From Dubosiella muris (GTDB taxonomy: Bacteria > Bacillota_I > Bacilli_A > Erysipelotrichales > Erysipelotrichaceae), in contig NZ_SRYG01000004.1 of the NCBI RefSeq assembly GCF_004793885.1, forward strand, positions 1-64,000: DNA of 64,000 bases. Direction: 5' to 3'. The notes under the pieces were generated by a model. It was not told the DNA's origin and searched no databases. It saw only the letters and a list, made by a program, of their open reading frames with translations. This document shows positions 7,752-16,013 of the stretch, piece after piece (within the stretch, counting starts at the first letter, position 1; each line of letters starts with the position of its first letter). A program made the translations under genes and the position numbers.

Positions 7752-8951
7752 TTACTCTCCCTCAACGATATCGCGGACGATGCGAACCATCCGGTCCATT
7801 TGCTGGACGCTCGCGAACTCGAAACGCCCGTGATGATTGTACGATCCGGTGCCCAGGTTTGGACAAATCAGCCCCCGCTGCGTCAGCATGGCGCCGTCCG
7901 TTCCTCCGCGGACCGCGATCGAAACCGGTTCCAGCCCGGCTTTCTCAATGGCTTTTCGCGCCCGTTCGACGGCGCGCATATCGCCTTTCATGTAGTCTTT
8001 CATATTGGCGTACTGACGACGAACCGCCACCTCGATTCGATCGCCGTACTTTTCATTGAGCGTGTCGCGCACGCGCTCGATCGTTTCGATTTGTTTTTCG
8101 AACTTTTCCGCGTCGTGCTCGCGCAAAATGTACGTCAACGTCGCGCTTTCGCACTCGCCCTCCATGGAAACGAGATGGTAAAACCCTTCCCGGCCTTCGG
8201 TTTTGGCCGGTGTCTGGTCTTCGGGCAGCATGGAGGCGAACTCGACCGCCAGCAGGGCGGCGTTCACCATCCGGTCTTTTGCGTCGCCGGGATGGATCGA
8301 GGTGCCCTGTATGGAAACCGTCGCCTGGGCGGCGTTGAACGTTTCGTAGTCGACCGCGTCGATTCGATCGCCATCCACCGTGTAGGCGTACTCGACCGGA
8401 AAGAGCGACAAATCAAAATGGTCCACGCCACGCCCGATTTCCTCGTCGGGTGTAAACGCGACCGCGATTCGCCCGTGCGGCGCGTCGTCGCGGATGATTT
8501 CTTCAAGCGCCTGCATAATGATGGCGATGCCCGCCTTGTCGTCGGCGCCTAGCAGCGTCGTCCCGTCCGTCACGATCAAATCATCGCCAACGACTTTTTT
8601 CAAAGCCGGAAACGTCGCGGGATCCATCGCGTACTGCTCATTGAGCGCGATGACGCCGCCATCGTAGCGTTCGACGCGGCGCGCCTTGACGTTGGCGCCG
8701 CTCAATTCGGAAGCGGTGTCCATGTGGGCGACAAAACCGATGGGCGTGCGCGGCTCGCTCGTGTTGGCCTCCAGCGTCGCGTAGACGGTTCCGTCTTTTT
8801 CCCTCACCTCGTCCATTCCAAGCGCCTGGCATTCCTTGACAAGCGCGCGGGCGAGCTTTCGTTGTTTTTCAGTGCTTGGCGTCGTTTCACTGTTTTCGTC
8901 TGACTGCGTGTCAAACGTGACATAGTTCAAAAGTTTATCAGCGGCTGACAT
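7752..8951 (-). CDS. pepT: Peptidase T (aminotripeptidase, M20B)
   Basis: A 399-residue zinc peptidase that removes the N-terminal residue from tripeptides in the cytosol. Metal ligands are visible in VAHMDTA, LGADDKAG and the catalytic pair in TPDEEIGRG, with a later His in GTSIHPGDAK and the C-terminal SYNHHGRFEF. Length and motif order match PepT closely. GGGAGG precedes the ATG by about seven bases. It is the first gene of a run pepT-malic enzyme-patatin and lies 18 bases downstream of the pyrophosphatase stop, so it may belong to that transcript too. Confidence 0.96.
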   Translation of the reverse strand: MSAADKLLNYVTFDTQSDENSETTPSTEKQRKLARALVKECQALGMDEVREKDGTVYATLEANTSEPRTPIGFVAHMDTASELSGANVKARRVERYDGGVIALNEQYAMDPATFPALKKVVGDDLIVTDGTTLLGADDKAGIAIIMQALEEIIRDDAPHGRIAVAFTPDEEIGRGVDHFDLSLFPVEYAYTVDGDRIDAVDYETFNAAQATVSIQGTSIHPGDAKDRMVNAALLAVEFASMLPEDQTPAKTEGREGFYHLVSMEGECESATLTYILREHDAEKFEKQIETIERVRDTLNEKYGDRIEVAVRRQYANMKDYMKGDMRAVERARKAIEKAGLEPVSIAVRGGTDGAMLTQRGLICPNLGTGSYNHHGRFEFASVQQMDRMVRIVRDIVEGE

Positions 8952-8969
8952 GTTGCATCCTCCCTTGTT

Positions 8970-10568
8970 TTAAATGAGTTCTTTGGAAAGTCCCGGCACG
9001 ATTTGTTTTTTGCGGGACACGAAGCCCTGGCGTTCGAATTCGTCAATGGCCGGCGCCAGCAGGCCGGAAAGCTTTCCGGTATACAGGAAGCGGGAGCCTT
9101 TGCCTTCGACATTCGTGAAAACCATCAGGAACAAGTCCATGTGCCGCGACTTGTTTTGCTCCTTCATGAACTCGATGAAGTCGTCCTTGATCTCGTCGAC
9201 GACGGAGAAATCGAAAATGAACACCTGGGACACGCAGACGTGGTAGCCGTTGAGAATGTACTCCTTGGTGTCGTTGTTCAAAATCGACTCGAACTCCTTG
9301 CCTTTGATCGTCGCGGTGTTTTCAAACAAGTCTTTCGCCATCGCGTCCAGATCGAGGTCGTATTCCTCGGCGATGCGTTTGGCCAGCATCCGGTCGATGG
9401 GCGTGCACGTTGGCGAGTTAAAGTTCATCGTATCGGAAATCATGGCGTATGTCACAAGCTTCGCCACTTTTTCCGACATCTTGATGCGGTACTCGTCGTA
9501 CATCATCGCGATGATCGTGTTCGAGCTGCCGACGATCATGTTGCGGAACACGATCGGCCGGTCGGTTTCGATGTCCCCGATGCGGTGATGGTCGACAATT
9601 TCGATGATTTCCCCATGCTCGATGTCGTTGATCGTCTGCTTCTTTTCGTTGTGGTCGACTAAAATAAACTGCTTCCGGCTGCTTTTGAGCAGATGGTAGC
9701 GCGCGACCGATCCAATCAGCTTTCCTTGCTGCACGACCGGATACGAAGAGTGGCGCGTTTTCAGCATTTCCCGCTCGACGTCTTCCAAATACTCGTTTTT
9801 ATTGAACTGGATCATGTTTTTGGCCGGCGTCATGATGAGCGAAACCGGAATCGCCCGGTACACCATCTGGATGATTTTCATAATATTATACGGGGTGTTG
9901 ATTAGCGTCACGCCCATCTGCCGCGCCATCTCGATAATGTAGTCGTTGGGAACGAAATTCTCGGCAATCAGGATCATGGCGCATCCTTTGGCCATGCTTT
10001 TGATCATCGAGTCCTCGTGGTCGTTGAGCACCATGATGGCGCCCTTTAAATCCCGGTCCATAAGTTTTTTGTCCGCGATGCGCACTTCGCCGTTCAGTGG
10101 TTTGTTTCCTTCCAGCAGGATTTTCCCTTTCAGCGCTTTTTGGAAGTTTTCAATCGGCGTTTCCTTAAGCAGTTCCCGGGTGATGTTTAAATCCTGCATC
10201 TGGATTTTTGAAATGTCGCCCAAGGTGACCAGCCCCTTGTACTCGTCGTTTTCATCTATGATATAAAGCGTTTTCGCGTTGTTTTCAATGAGCACGTCCC
10301 AGCCCGTGCGCAGCGTGTCGTGGGTGCCGACCGTGTACGCCTCGTCGATTTCAATTTCCGACAAGGTGGATTTCGCGGTCGAAATGTGGATTGGCGGCGT
10401 CACGCCGACTTTGTTCAATATATATTCTGTTTCCGGATTCAAATGGCCGATCCGTGCCGGAATCGCGTTGATGCCCTGCGCTTGTTTCAGCTTTGCCAGC
10501 GCGATGGCTCCGCAAATCGAATCGGTATCCGGATTTTTATGCCCGATGACATAAATCGGTTGTTGCAT
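8970..10568 (-). CDS. ppaC: Mn-dependent inorganic pyrophosphatase with CBS and DRTGG domains
   Basis: A 532-residue family II (DHH) pyrophosphatase. The catalytic N-terminus has GHKNPDTDSICGA, then an inserted regulatory block of CBS, DRTGG and CBS domains (about 65-300), then the rest of the DHH domain (DHN and DHHRIGD metal motifs) and the C-terminal DHHA2 domain. Plain ppaC is about 310 residues, so the extra ~220 are the nucleotide-sensing insert, which in this family binds AMP/ADP or diadenosine polyphosphates and tunes activity to energy state. It removes pyrophosphate in the cytosol. Own extended -10 promoter lies upstream. Confidence 0.96.
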   Translation of the reverse strand: MQQPIYVIGHKNPDTDSICGAIALAKLKQAQGINAIPARIGHLNPETEYILNKVGVTPPIHISTAKSTLSEIEIDEAYTVGTHDTLRTGWDVLIENNAKTLYIIDENDEYKGLVTLGDISKIQMQDLNITRELLKETPIENFQKALKGKILLEGNKPLNGEVRIADKKLMDRDLKGAIMVLNDHEDSMIKSMAKGCAMILIAENFVPNDYIIEMARQMGVTLINTPYNIMKIIQMVYRAIPVSLIMTPAKNMIQFNKNEYLEDVEREMLKTRHSSYPVVQQGKLIGSVARYHLLKSSRKQFILVDHNEKKQTINDIEHGEIIEIVDHHRIGDIETDRPIVFRNMIVGSSNTIIAMMYDEYRIKMSEKVAKLVTYAMISDTMNFNSPTCTPIDRMLAKRIAEEYDLDLDAMAKDLFENTATIKGKEFESILNNDTKEYILNGYHVCVSQVFIFDFSVVDEIKDDFIEFMKEQNKSRHMDLFLMVFTNVEGKGSRFLYTGKLSGLLAPAIDEFERQGFVSRKKQIVPGLSKELI

Positions 10569-10599
10569 GTGTTCTTCCTCCGTTTTTCTTTCCTGAACA

Positions 10600-10605
10600 T
10601 TATAC
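10600..10605 (-). promoter_or_regulatory. Extended -10 of ppaC
   Basis: TATAAT on the minus strand preceded by TGG gives an extended -10, 32 bases before the ppaC ATG. A weak TTCTTG sits 18 bases upstream and would overlap the U-tract of the HU terminator. Confidence 0.6.
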
Positions 10606-10624
10606 CATGATTATTTTCACGCCA

Positions 10625-10652
10625 AGAAAAAAAGAGAGGGGTTTCCTCTCTT
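10625..10652 (-). terminator. Terminator of the HU gene
   Basis: Arms AAGAGAGG (10632-10639) and CCTCTCTT (10645-10652) form an 8-base stem. The A-run to its left reads as U7 on the minus strand. The stem overlaps the HU stop codon. Confidence 0.85.
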
Positions 10653-10938
10653 ATTCGTTGACTGCGTCTTTCAAACCTTTGCTCGCTTTGAATTTGACCG
10701 ATTTCGAAGCCGCGATCTGGATTTGCTCCTTCGTTGCCGGATTGATACCTGTCCGCGCAGCTCGTTCACTGATCGTGAATTTACCGAAGCCCTTAATATC
10801 CACGGTTCCTTCCCCAATCAATGTTTCCGCCATCTGGTCAAAAACATATTGTACATATCTGGCCGCGTCCTTTTTCGAAACGTTCATTTCCTGGGCAAAT
10901 TTGTCCGCCAGATCCTTTTTCGTGAGCATTAAAGCCAT
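10651..10938 (-). CDS. hup: HU-family DNA-binding protein
   Basis: A 95-residue histone-like protein that bends and compacts DNA. The IHF/HU fold is clear: N-terminal helices (MALMLTKKDLADKFAQEM...), the GFGKFTISERAARTGINP DNA-arm region with the signature Pro, and a Lys-rich C-terminus. Length is within a few residues of typical HU. Transcribed alone from a strong promoter and stopped by a hairpin, as expected for an abundant protein. Confidence 0.97.
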   Translation of the reverse strand: MALMLTKKDLADKFAQEMNVSKKDAARYVQYVFDQMAETLIGEGTVDIKGFGKFTISERAARTGINPATKEQIQIAASKSVKFKASKGLKDAVNE

Positions 10939-10971
10939 TGTCTACTTCCTCCTTAGATAAAGATCCCACTT

Positions 10972-11000
10972 ATCATAGCATTGTTTATACCTCGATTCAA
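10972..11000 (-). promoter_or_regulatory. HU promoter
   Basis: -35 TTGAAT (10995-11000) and -10 TATGAT (10972-10977) with a 17-base spacer and a TGC extension before the -10. An AAGGAGG ribosome site follows before the ATG at 10938. Confidence 0.8.
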
Positions 11001-11042
11001 TGATGGATGCCCGTAAAGATACTCGCCAAAACCCCCGTTTTT

Positions 11043-11534
11043 TCAGCGTCCATCCTCCGGCAAATCCTTCGCAAACACCACGGTTTGCGCCCAGAAGCCG
11101 GGCTCATCCAGCCTTCGATAGCCGCAATGTTCGTAAAACCGGTGGTTGCGCGTCGAGTAGTCCGGCGTTTCCAGACGGATCAGACGGCAGCCGGCCGCTT
11201 CCGATTCCAGCGCGGCCATCGCCTGCCGTCCAAGACCAAAGCCATGAAGCGAAGGATCGACAAACAAGATCTCGCCAACGCACACGTCGCCTTCCTTTCG
11301 ATAAATCAGGGCTCCAATCCGTCGGGATCCTAGCCAAAGCGTCCGGCAAAAAGCTTCCGGTTCGGCAAGAAAACGACGCAGCAGCCGGCCGTCGTCATAG
11401 CCTTCGGGGCCGTCTTCCATTAAATCGGTGTGCCGTCTTGTATCCTCGTCGAACGCAGCCTTCATGACGGGCGTCAAAACGTCGACATCCTCGAGGCGCA
11501 TCGCGCGAATCGAAAACAAAGAATTATCGTTCAT
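11043..11534 (-). CDS. GNAT-family N-acetyltransferase
   Basis: A 163-residue acetyl-CoA-dependent acyltransferase. The GNAT core is visible: an N-terminal strand-helix (FSIRAMRLEDVDVLTPVM), motif A with the pyrophosphate loop GFGLGRQAM, and a C-terminal RNHRFYEHCGYRRL segment typical of motif B. Substrate unknown. It lies 22 bases downstream of the VanZ-family gene with its own GGAG site. Its first codons contain one copy of a 23-base repeat whose other copy lies upstream of the VanZ gene. Confidence 0.88.
   Translation of the reverse strand: MNDNSLFSIRAMRLEDVDVLTPVMKAAFDEDTRRHTDLMEDGPEGYDDGRLLRRFLAEPEAFCRTLWLGSRRIGALIYRKEGDVCVGEILFVDPSLHGFGLGRQAMAALESEAAGCRLIRLETPDYSTRNHRFYEHCGYRRLDEPGFWAQTVVFAKDLPEDGR
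11500..11522. repeat. 23-base direct repeat, copy A (start of GNAT gene)
   Basis: This copy covers codons 5-12 of the GNAT gene (SLFSIRAM region). An identical 23-base copy is at 12927-12949, and the pair brackets the VanZ-family gene. Confidence 0.95.
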
Positions 11535-11556
11535 TGTTTTTTTACTCCTTTTCGTC

Positions 11557-12912
11557 TTAAAGTTTTTGTTCCACCAGCGCGTTCATGGTCGCGTCCCATT
11601 CTCTGGCGTACGCGTTTTGTTCCACGCCAATCCATTTCCAAGCCGGCGTCAGCACGTTGTTTTCCTCGTGGAAAATATAGGACGGTTCAATTCGGCCGAT
11701 CCGCACGGTCAAATCTCCCACATCTGTCCCGGTTTGTTTTAAAGCGGCAAGTGTTTCGGCGGGCGCGAGCAGTTCGACTTGTTCCTTTTCTTTTCCCAAA
11801 ACGACGTCGAAGCGAATCATCGCGAGATTGCCGCATGGATCGAGCTCCATGTGGATCGTGCCGAAATACAAGCCGTCGTCCGCGATTTCCTCGACCGGAT
11901 ACTCCACCGCGATTTTTTCCTCTTTTGTTTGAATGAATGGCTCGCCTAGCGGGATGGTGTCTGGCACAAACGAATACAGCCATCGTTTCGCCTCCTCGTT
12001 CCAGTCGGGATCGACCAGAGGCGCCGTTTTCGGCTGCCGCTTTGTCATGAGCAGCCATTTTCCGCACGCTCTCGCGTACACATCCACATCCTCACCGTGA
12101 AGGACGGATGTTTCAACATCTTCCCCCGCCTGAAACGTTTCGTCGGTCCCGAATTGTTCCTGAATGCTCTTTTCCAGCCGCTCCAGCCCCACGACCGGAC
12201 GGCTTTCGTAGACGACGCCTGTCGTCCGCCGGGTATCGGGTTTTTGATCCAAAACAATTTCCGTTGGCTTCAAATGGGTGTAGGCGAACGTCAAAATATT
12301 TTGACGACGTATTTCCTGCTGGATCAATGCCGGCAGGCACGCCACCAGCAACGTCAATCCAATCGTGAACGCGCAAAAGCCAAGCATGCGCCATTGAAAA
12401 ACCCGGGTCCGGCAAAACCGAACGATAGAGCCCGCGCTTTTGTAGGCAAAATACCCGATGAGAACGCCAAATCCATTCGCGAGAATATCGTCGATGTCAA
12501 ATATTCTTCCGCACAGAAACTGAACGCTTTCAATCGCACACGGGATGAGCACGCCTGTTCCCAGTGTCCGTTTCCATGTCGCGTTTCGCGGAAAAGCCAA
12601 TGGATAGAAAAGACCAAACGGGACAAACATCCAGACGTTGAACGTGTACTGGATCAATGCGCCGTATTGTCCGTTTTGCGCTACCTCCCAAAACGTGTGG
12701 AACGGCTGCCACGCCACACTGCGGGTGGCGGCCATGAAAGAGCCGGGCAGCAGTGTGATGAGCGCGACCATGCACGCCCAGCCAATCATCGTAAAGTCGA
12801 TCCAGTCTTTGGCGCGATCGTTCCCCACGATCCCTTTCTTTTTCAAAATCCAAAAAATCACCATATCCAAAACAAGTGCGATGAAAAAACTTTGAATCCC
12901 CGTCTTTAACAT
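11557..12912 (-). CDS. VanZ-family membrane protein with large C-terminal domain
   Basis: A 451-residue integral membrane protein. Residues about 40-175 form a VanZ-like domain of several membrane segments with the conserved NVWMFVPFGLFYPL and ESVQFLCGRIFDIDDILANGFGVLIGY motifs. A further segment (about 190-212) leads to a ~230-residue soluble C-terminal part that I do not recognise, presumably extracytoplasmic. VanZ itself gives low-level teicoplanin resistance; most relatives have no known role. The ribosome site AAGGAG overlaps the stop of a 12-codon remnant ORF just upstream. It is probably cotranscribed with the GNAT gene. Confidence 0.8.
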   Translation of the reverse strand: MLKTGIQSFFIALVLDMVIFWILKKKGIVGNDRAKDWIDFTMIGWACMVALITLLPGSFMAATRSVAWQPFHTFWEVAQNGQYGALIQYTFNVWMFVPFGLFYPLAFPRNATWKRTLGTGVLIPCAIESVQFLCGRIFDIDDILANGFGVLIGYFAYKSAGSIVRFCRTRVFQWRMLGFCAFTIGLTLLVACLPALIQQEIRRQNILTFAYTHLKPTEIVLDQKPDTRRTTGVVYESRPVVGLERLEKSIQEQFGTDETFQAGEDVETSVLHGEDVDVYARACGKWLLMTKRQPKTAPLVDPDWNEEAKRWLYSFVPDTIPLGEPFIQTKEEKIAVEYPVEEIADDGLYFGTIHMELDPCGNLAMIRFDVVLGKEKEQVELLAPAETLAALKQTGTDVGDLTVRIGRIEPSYIFHEENNVLTPAWKWIGVEQNAYAREWDATMNALVEQKL

Positions 12913-12922
12913 TTTTTTCTCC

Positions 12923-12961
12923 TTAAATCGCGCGAATCGAAAACAAAGATTCCGTGTTCAT
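12923..12961 (-). pseudogene. 12-codon remnant or duplicate of the GNAT gene start
   Basis: Reads MNTESLFSIRAI then TAA, against MNDNSLFSIRAM at the start of the intact GNAT gene at 11534. Its ATG overlaps the stop of the upstream membrane gene (ATGA), and its stop is in the ribosome site of the VanZ gene. It looks like a stub left when the VanZ gene became joined into an older acetyltransferase locus; it could still act as a translational relay into VanZ. Confidence 0.75.
12927..12949. repeat. 23-base direct repeat, copy B
   Basis: Identical to 11500-11522. It lies within the 12-codon remnant ORF, 15 bases before the VanZ start codon. Confidence 0.95.
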
Positions 12962-13359
12962 CGTCTTCCCTTTCCCGCCAGGGCGAATCCATCCAAAACG
13001 ATCATGAACAGGCAAATCGCGTTCATTCCCATTCGAAGTCCGGCATCCAGCGATTCCATATTCCATTGAAACAGCCCGGCAAAAAACGGCGTCGCGATCG
13101 CGGCAAGAGAGAAAACCAGGTTGCCGATCCATCCCGCCTTGCCTCCTGTGGCACGATGCAGCCAGTAAAGAACGAGCCAAATCGCAATCAGGAGCGAATA
13201 CCCCGCTTTCGGCGTCCAGGAAAAGATCATAAAATTCAAAAAGATCATAAAAGGGCAAAGAATCAAAAGGACATCGCTTACGCCTGTCTTTGCCTTGCCG
13301 TTTGGGTTTTGTGGTTGCGTTCCCGCGTTTTCTTGCTTCATCCCAGTTTCCGGTTCCAT
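12958..13359 (-). CDS. Small unknown membrane protein
   Basis: Up to 133 residues. A polar N-terminus (about 27 residues) is followed by about four hydrophobic segments (for example VLLILCPFMIFLNFMIFSW and SLLIAIWLVLYWLH), ending in GKGRR. No family recognised. The start is uncertain: the ATG at 13359 lies inside a 7-base inverted repeat (13353-13359 with 13368-13374), and an in-frame ATG at 13341 is an alternative. The stop overlaps the ATG of the 12-codon GNAT remnant, so the old gene order was probably membrane protein then acetyltransferase. Confidence 0.65.
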   Translation of the reverse strand: MEPETGMKQENAGTQPQNPNGKAKTGVSDVLLILCPFMIFLNFMIFSWTPKAGYSLLIAIWLVLYWLHRATGGKAGWIGNLVFSLAAIATPFFAGLFQWNMESLDAGLRMGMNAICLFMIVLDGFALAGKGRR

Positions 13360-13460
13360 GTAAAAATATGGAACATCCTTTCTTTTTTATTTTAACGGGT
13401 TCGCGAAAAAAAGGAAACAAGAAATATTTTATTTTTTTTCTGCTCTTTTTTTAGAAATTG

Positions 13461-13512
13461 TTTCCCAAATCGACATCGACCTGTTATAATAGATAACGTT
13501 CCAGCAGGAACG
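13461..13512 (+). promoter_or_regulatory. Promoter and leader hairpin of tRNA-Thr
   Basis: A perfect -10 TATAAT at 13485-13490 has a weak TTTCCC 18 bases upstream (13461-13466). A 6-base hairpin CGTTCC-AGCA-GGAACG (13497-13512) lies just before the mature tRNA and may mark 5' processing. Confidence 0.65.
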
Positions 13513-13520
13513 CGATCAAT

Positions 13521-13594
13521 GCCGGTATAGTATAATGGCAATACACGTCCATGGTAAGGATGAACTCGTGGTTCAATTCCGCGTACCGGCACCA
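13521..13594 (+). tRNA. tRNA-Thr (anticodon GGU)
   Basis: A 74-base cloverleaf folds perfectly: acceptor GCCGGUA/UACCGGC, D stem GUAU/AUAC with a 7-base loop, anticodon stem CGUCC/GGAUG around AUGGUAA (anticodon GGU), a 4-base variable loop, T stem CGUGG/CCGCG with UUCAAUU, then A73 and encoded CCA. The short D arm looks like tRNA-Gly, but the anticodon and A73 indicate threonine. Transcribed alone, with its own promoter and terminator. Confidence 0.93.
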
Positions 13595-13606
13595 TTTGAC
13601 GATCCA

Positions 13607-13629
13607 CCCTTTCATCGAAAGGGTTTTTT
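13607..13629 (+). terminator. Terminator of tRNA-Thr
   Basis: CCCTTTC-ATC-GAAAGGG (13607-13623) forms a 7-base stem followed by six T, 13 bases after the CCA end. Confidence 0.9.
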
Positions 13630-13718
13630 ATTTATCTGCCAGGAGAAATTGATTTTTAAAAAATCGCGAAAAGTTTACCTGGTCTACGATAAAATAAAAC
13701 ACAGAAAGAAGGAATTTG

Positions 13719-14630
13719 ATGCTTGCTCTCCAACTAGAGATTTTTCTGCTCATCGCTCTTGGCTACGGTTTGTACAAAAAAGGCTTCATCGACGAGCCGA
13801 TGCGCAAAAAGCTGACCGATCTGACGCTCTCGCTCATTTTGCCATGCGCCATCATCCAGTCGTTTGAACTCGACTTGACGCCCTCGCAACGAAACGCGTG
13901 CGTCTTTGTTTTTCTCGCCTCGCTTGGCGTGCAGGCGCTGTACATGGTGTGCAACCGGTTTTTATGGAAAAAGGAAAGCGCGAACAAACGGATTTGCCTG
14001 CAATACGCCACGCTCGTTTCCAACGCCGGCTTTTTCGGCATGCCCATCGCCCAGGCCGCCTTTGGCGAAATCGGCTTGCTGTTTGCGTCCATCTTTTTGA
14101 TTCCCCAGCGCGTCGTCATGTGGTCGGCCGGCCTTTCGCTGTTCGCCGGCTCCACGCATTGGAAACAAACCGTTCGGCAGGTGTGCACGCATCCGTGCAT
14201 TGTCGCCTTGGCGCTTGGCTTGGCCGTGCTCGGCTTGCGAACGATTGGCGTCGAATTGCCCGAGCCACTTGATTTGACGATTCGCGCCATCGCCGCGTGC
14301 AACACGCCAATCTGCATGTTTGTGATTGGCGCCCTGCTCGCCCATGCGAAAAAAAGCGACATCTTCTCCAAAACGATCATGACCTACTCCGTGGTGCGCC
14401 TTCTCGTTTTGCCAGCTGTCGTGTTTCTGCTTTTCGGGTTTCTCCCTATGGACCCGCTCGTGATGAAAATTTGCGTGCTGGAATCCGCGATGCCGGCCGC
14501 CAGCACGACCGCCATGCTGGCCGCCCGCTACGACAAGGAGCCCGCTTTCGCTTCCCAGCTGATTTTCGCCTCCACCGCTTTGTCGCTTTTGACTTTGCCG
14601 GCCTGGTCGTGGCTTTTGACGAGCCTGTAA
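13719..14630 (+). CDS. AEC-family (auxin efflux carrier) transporter
   Basis: A 303-residue membrane transporter. About ten hydrophobic segments in two five-helix halves are visible, with the family motif near the start (LEIFLLIALGYGLYKKGFID), the TLVSNAGFFGMPI segment of the first half and ESAMPAASTTAMLAARY in the second. Bacterial AEC proteins export or exchange organic acids such as malate. The ATG at 13719 has AAGGA at good spacing; a TTG three bases upstream is in frame but unlikely. A terminator follows. Substrate not predictable. Confidence 0.92.
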   Translation: MLALQLEIFLLIALGYGLYKKGFIDEPMRKKLTDLTLSLILPCAIIQSFELDLTPSQRNACVFVFLASLGVQALYMVCNRFLWKKESANKRICLQYATLVSNAGFFGMPIAQAAFGEIGLLFASIFLIPQRVVMWSAGLSLFAGSTHWKQTVRQVCTHPCIVALALGLAVLGLRTIGVELPEPLDLTIRAIAACNTPICMFVIGALLAHAKKSDIFSKTIMTYSVVRLLVLPAVVFLLFGFLPMDPLVMKICVLESAMPAASTTAMLAARYDKEPAFASQLIFASTALSLLTLPAWSWLLTSL

Positions 14631-14653
14631 GCGCGAAAGGGCAAGAAACAGAA

Positions 14654-14689
14654 AAGATCGACTCCGTCCTGGATTCGATCTTCTTTTTT
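14654..14689 (+). terminator. Terminator after the AEC gene
   Basis: AAGATCGA (14654-14661) pairs with TCGATCTT (14675-14682), followed by C and six T. It lies between the convergent AEC and maf genes. Confidence 0.75.
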
Positions 14690-15242
14690 ACCGATTGATG
14701 ATTTTCCTGAGGATCCGGTCTGTTTTCGCATCCGGCAATCCAACGACATTCGTGTACGATCCTTCGATTTTCTGCACGAAATCGCATTCCTGGATTCCGT
14801 AAGACCCCGCTTTATCCATGCACTTTCCCGAACCGACATAATCCAAAATCTCCTGTCCTTCCAAATTTCGAAAATGGACATGGGTCGTTTCGCAAAAAGA
14901 AATATCCGAATTCGGCAAGCTGATGCACACGCCCGTCTTCACTTCGTGCGCGCGGCCGCTCAAATCCACAAGCACGTCGATCGCGTCCTGTTTGGACGCC
15001 GGTTTTCCCAAAATCCTGCCATCCAGCACGACAACCGTGTCCGCCGCGACGATGCAGTCGTCGGGAAACCGCTTGCGCACTTCCTTCGCCTTTTCCACCG
15101 CAAGCTCTTCGATCGCGTGATCAATGCCTTCCTCAAGCTCAATTTTTTCATCACTTCCGCTCGGTACCACTTCAAAGCCGTACCCAAGGTTCTCCAAGAT
15201 TTCCTTCCTTCTCGGAGACTGGCTCGCTAAAATGATTTTCAT
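14688..15242 (-). CDS. maf: Maf-family nucleotide pyrophosphatase
   Basis: A 184-residue house-cleaning enzyme that hydrolyses non-canonical nucleoside triphosphates (dTTP/UTP type) to monophosphates. It opens with ILASQSPRRKEIL, the Maf signature, and has the catalytic-site Asp and Lys in VAADTVV...GKP. Length is typical. Transcribed alone on the minus strand, facing the AEC gene. Confidence 0.95.
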   Translation of the reverse strand: MKIILASQSPRRKEILENLGYGFEVVPSGSDEKIELEEGIDHAIEELAVEKAKEVRKRFPDDCIVAADTVVVLDGRILGKPASKQDAIDVLVDLSGRAHEVKTGVCISLPNSDISFCETTHVHFRNLEGQEILDYVGSGKCMDKAGSYGIQECDFVQKIEGSYTNVVGLPDAKTDRILRKIINR

Positions 15243-15314
15243 ATGGACTCCTTCAAATCAGAAAATAATTTCTACTTTCTTATTCTACCACGGAAAGGCA
15301 TTAAAAAAAACCGG

Positions 15315-16013
15315 TCAACCTGCATCCAGGCCAATCGGCAGTTTCTTTTTCAGCAGCCACCACGCGCCTAGTTCGAGCGGCAGCAAAATGAAAGCGGTAC
15401 GCAGCAAAATCGCGACCACCAGCGCGCTGAACATCGACTCGGGGCAAATGACGATCATGAAATCGGTTGCCGGATCGAGCAGCCACAAGTCGTTTGTAAA
15501 AAACAACGTGTGGAACCGCGTCCAGAAATCCGTAAAGTCGGTGGCGATCCACAAACCAAGCCACACCAGCACGATCCCAAAACAAAGCGAGGCCGTCAAC
15601 AGACCCGCGCACGCGTTGGCCAGCAGCCGCTTTGGATCCTTCGCGATCCACGCCATGCCAAACAACGTCAGCACCATGCCCGCCACCGCCGCGCCCAAAA
15701 CAATCATCGCTCTTTCATACAGGAGGCGCACATCCACCATATGCGCCTTCTCCTTGGCGTTGTACACAGGCACTGTTCGACCCTCGCGCACGATCCTCTC
15801 GTTCAGATCGGCCCGCTTTCCTTGCACAAAGTCGAGCATGACCTGCATGCTTTTCGTCAAGTCCGCTTCGGACACGCCGATTTGCGACGCCAGCCTCGTC
15901 TTTTCATAATACGCCTCGTAAAACGAACGGTCGAACGCTTGCAGGCGCACCGAGCCAAGCACGACGCTCACCAGCACGCACCAGCCAAATAAAAACCGCA
16001 GCGCCTTCATCAT
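15315..16013 (-). CDS. DUF1461/TIGR01906-type integral membrane protein
   Basis: A 232-residue membrane protein with an N-terminal hydrophobic segment, an extracytoplasmic stretch of about 80 residues (FYEAYYEKTRLA...), and four further membrane segments. This matches the layout of the TIGR01906 conserved membrane family, which has no established function. Its ATG overlaps the stop of pheB (ATGA), making it the last gene of the leftward thr operon thrC-thrB-pheB. Co-occurrence with threonine genes suggests an amino-acid-related or envelope role, but nothing in the sequence proves it. Confidence 0.78.
   Translation of the reverse strand: MMKALRFLFGWCVLVSVVLGSVRLQAFDRSFYEAYYEKTRLASQIGVSEADLTKSMQVMLDFVQGKRADLNERIVREGRTVPVYNAKEKAHMVDVRLLYERAMIVLGAAVAGMVLTLFGMAWIAKDPKRLLANACAGLLTASLCFGIVLVWLGLWIATDFTDFWTRFHTLFFTNDLWLLDPATDFMIVICPESMFSALVVAILLRTAFILLPLELGAWWLLKKKLPIGLDAG

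Noticed and set aside
13521-13594. tRNA-Gly
   Set aside because: The D arm and overall start resemble tRNA-Gly, but the anticodon loop AUGGUAA gives GGU, which reads threonine codons.
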